From the NCBI RefSeq assembly GCF_900100785.1, contig NZ_FNCP01000007.1:1-64000 (forward strand): a stretch of 64,000 nucleotides of DNA, read 5' to 3'. The stretch comes from Desulfosporosinus hippei DSM 8344 (GTDB lineage Bacteria > Bacillota > Desulfitobacteriia > Desulfitobacteriales > Desulfitobacteriaceae). The translations under genes and the position numbers were made by a program. Below, piece by piece: positions 63,656 through 64,000 of this stretch. A model generated the notes under the pieces. That model saw only the letters and a list, made by a program, of their open reading frames with translations, was not told the origin of the DNA and made no database searches. Positions within the stretch are counted from its first letter, which is position 1. Every line of letters starts with the position of its first letter.

Positions 63656-64000
63656 TTAATGTCCTTTCCATGATGAAAACCCTTCCCCAACCACTTCTGG
63701 CACTTCAGAAATCGCGACAAAGGCTTGAGGGTCAAAATCACGTACTATTTCTTTAATCTGAGAAAGTTCTGACCGATTAATAACACAATAAACAACTTGC
63801 TTAGCTTCGCCTGAGAAAGCACCAGTTGCTTGGAAAAGTGTAACCCCTCGCTCAAGTTTGGCAATAATCTCTTCTGCAATTCTCTGTGGTTGGGACGTTA
63901 CCACCAGAACTGACTTAGATACACTTAACCCCTCCTGAACAAGATCCACGACTCGTGTAGCGATAAACATATAAATCATAGCATACATTGCCACCTCTGG
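63656..64000 (-). CDS. YitT-family membrane protein, C-terminal part (cut by window end)
   Basis: The C-terminal 115 or so codons of a YitT/DUF2179-type protein, running off the right edge of the window. The visible part starts in a membrane helix (MYAMIYMFIATRVVDLVQEG) and continues as the cytosolic DUF2179 domain: KSVLVVTSQPQRIAEEIIAKLERGVT, GEAKQVVYCVINRSELSQIKEIVRDFDPQAFV, then SEVPEVVGEGF. Function of the family is unknown. Start codon and 5' end not seen. Confidence 0.85.
   Translation of the reverse strand, partial: PEVAMYAMIYMFIATRVVDLVQEGLSVSKSVLVVTSQPQRIAEEIIAKLERGVTLFQATGAFSGEAKQVVYCVINRSELSQIKEIVRDFDPQAFVAISEVPEVVGEGFSSWKGH

Noticed and set aside
1-64000. CRISPR arrays, transposases, integrases or att sites
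   Set aside because: No spaced direct repeats, no recombinase or transposase frames, and no tRNA with a duplicated 3' end were found.

Overview
The window looks like chromosomal DNA of an anaerobic, endospore-forming Bacillota, most likely a Peptococcaceae/Desulfitobacteriaceae member resembling Desulfosporosinus or Desulfitobacterium. This is an inference. It rests on visibly AT-rich DNA, strong Gram-positive ribosome-binding sites with many TTG/GTG starts, spore genes (an alpha/beta SASP, SpoVB, a PdaB-like deacetylase, and the PrkA-YhbH-SpoVR set), and a fused 2-hydroxyacyl-CoA dehydratase activase typical of strict anaerobes. Nearly all genes lie on the minus strand. No insertion sequence, prophage, CRISPR array or restriction system is visible, so this is mostly housekeeping and sporulation territory.

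Layout. 0.2-13.3 kb: a methyltransferase, a 2859-residue cyclic beta-1,2-glucan synthase-like protein, an FtsK/SpoIIIE translocase, and a YdjM-like membrane protein whose reading frame appears to start at CTG. 13.5-16.7 kb: a four-BON-domain protein, a K+ channel with an RCK domain, a PHP phosphoesterase, and tRNA-Trp with a consensus promoter and its own terminator. 16.7-22.5 kb: a possible 29-residue membrane peptide, then a TetR regulator and the giant activase in one operon, with a palindrome overlapping the tetR transcription start. Upstream of tetR is a stretch that looks like the remnant of an unidentified gene. 22.6-28.4 kb: an EF-G-like GTPase, isoaspartyl dipeptidase, SpoVB and a SASP. 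28.4-31.1 kb: the operon queD-queE-folE-DUF4264-surE, supplying the first steps of 7-deazaguanine (queuosine) and folate synthesis. 31.3-38.7 kb: a TPR protein, a Fur-family regulator, an RlmI-type rRNA methyltransferase, small proteins, a membrane M28 peptidase and a PLD-like lipoprotein. 38.8-42.4 kb: a histidine phosphatase, a previously unmarked RNA gene with 6S RNA architecture, an HTH/coiled-coil protein, PanB, a TIGR04086 membrane protein and an FmdE-domain protein. 42.4-47.5 kb: Lgt, a small membrane protein, an FtsA-like ATPase with beta-grasp-like C-terminal modules, and a diguanylate cyclase. 47.7-51.2 kb: a DnaA paralogue lacking the N-terminal domains, followed closely by pfkA and pgi. 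51.3-53.6 kb: a LysR regulator, a cyclophilin and a DedA protein. 53.9-58.5 kb: the prkA-yhbH-spoVR operon. 58.7-64 kb: a TPR protein, an unknown protein and a cobalamin adenosyltransferase in one operon, then PdaB-like, TPR and YitT-family (cut by the window end) proteins.

The least expected items are the DnaA-like gene linked to upper glycolysis, the 6S-like RNA at about 39.5-39.7 kb, the BON/K+ channel/PHP cluster, the CTG start, and the coding-like orphan frame at 22.2-22.5 kb. Function calls come from motif recognition by eye. No database search was run.
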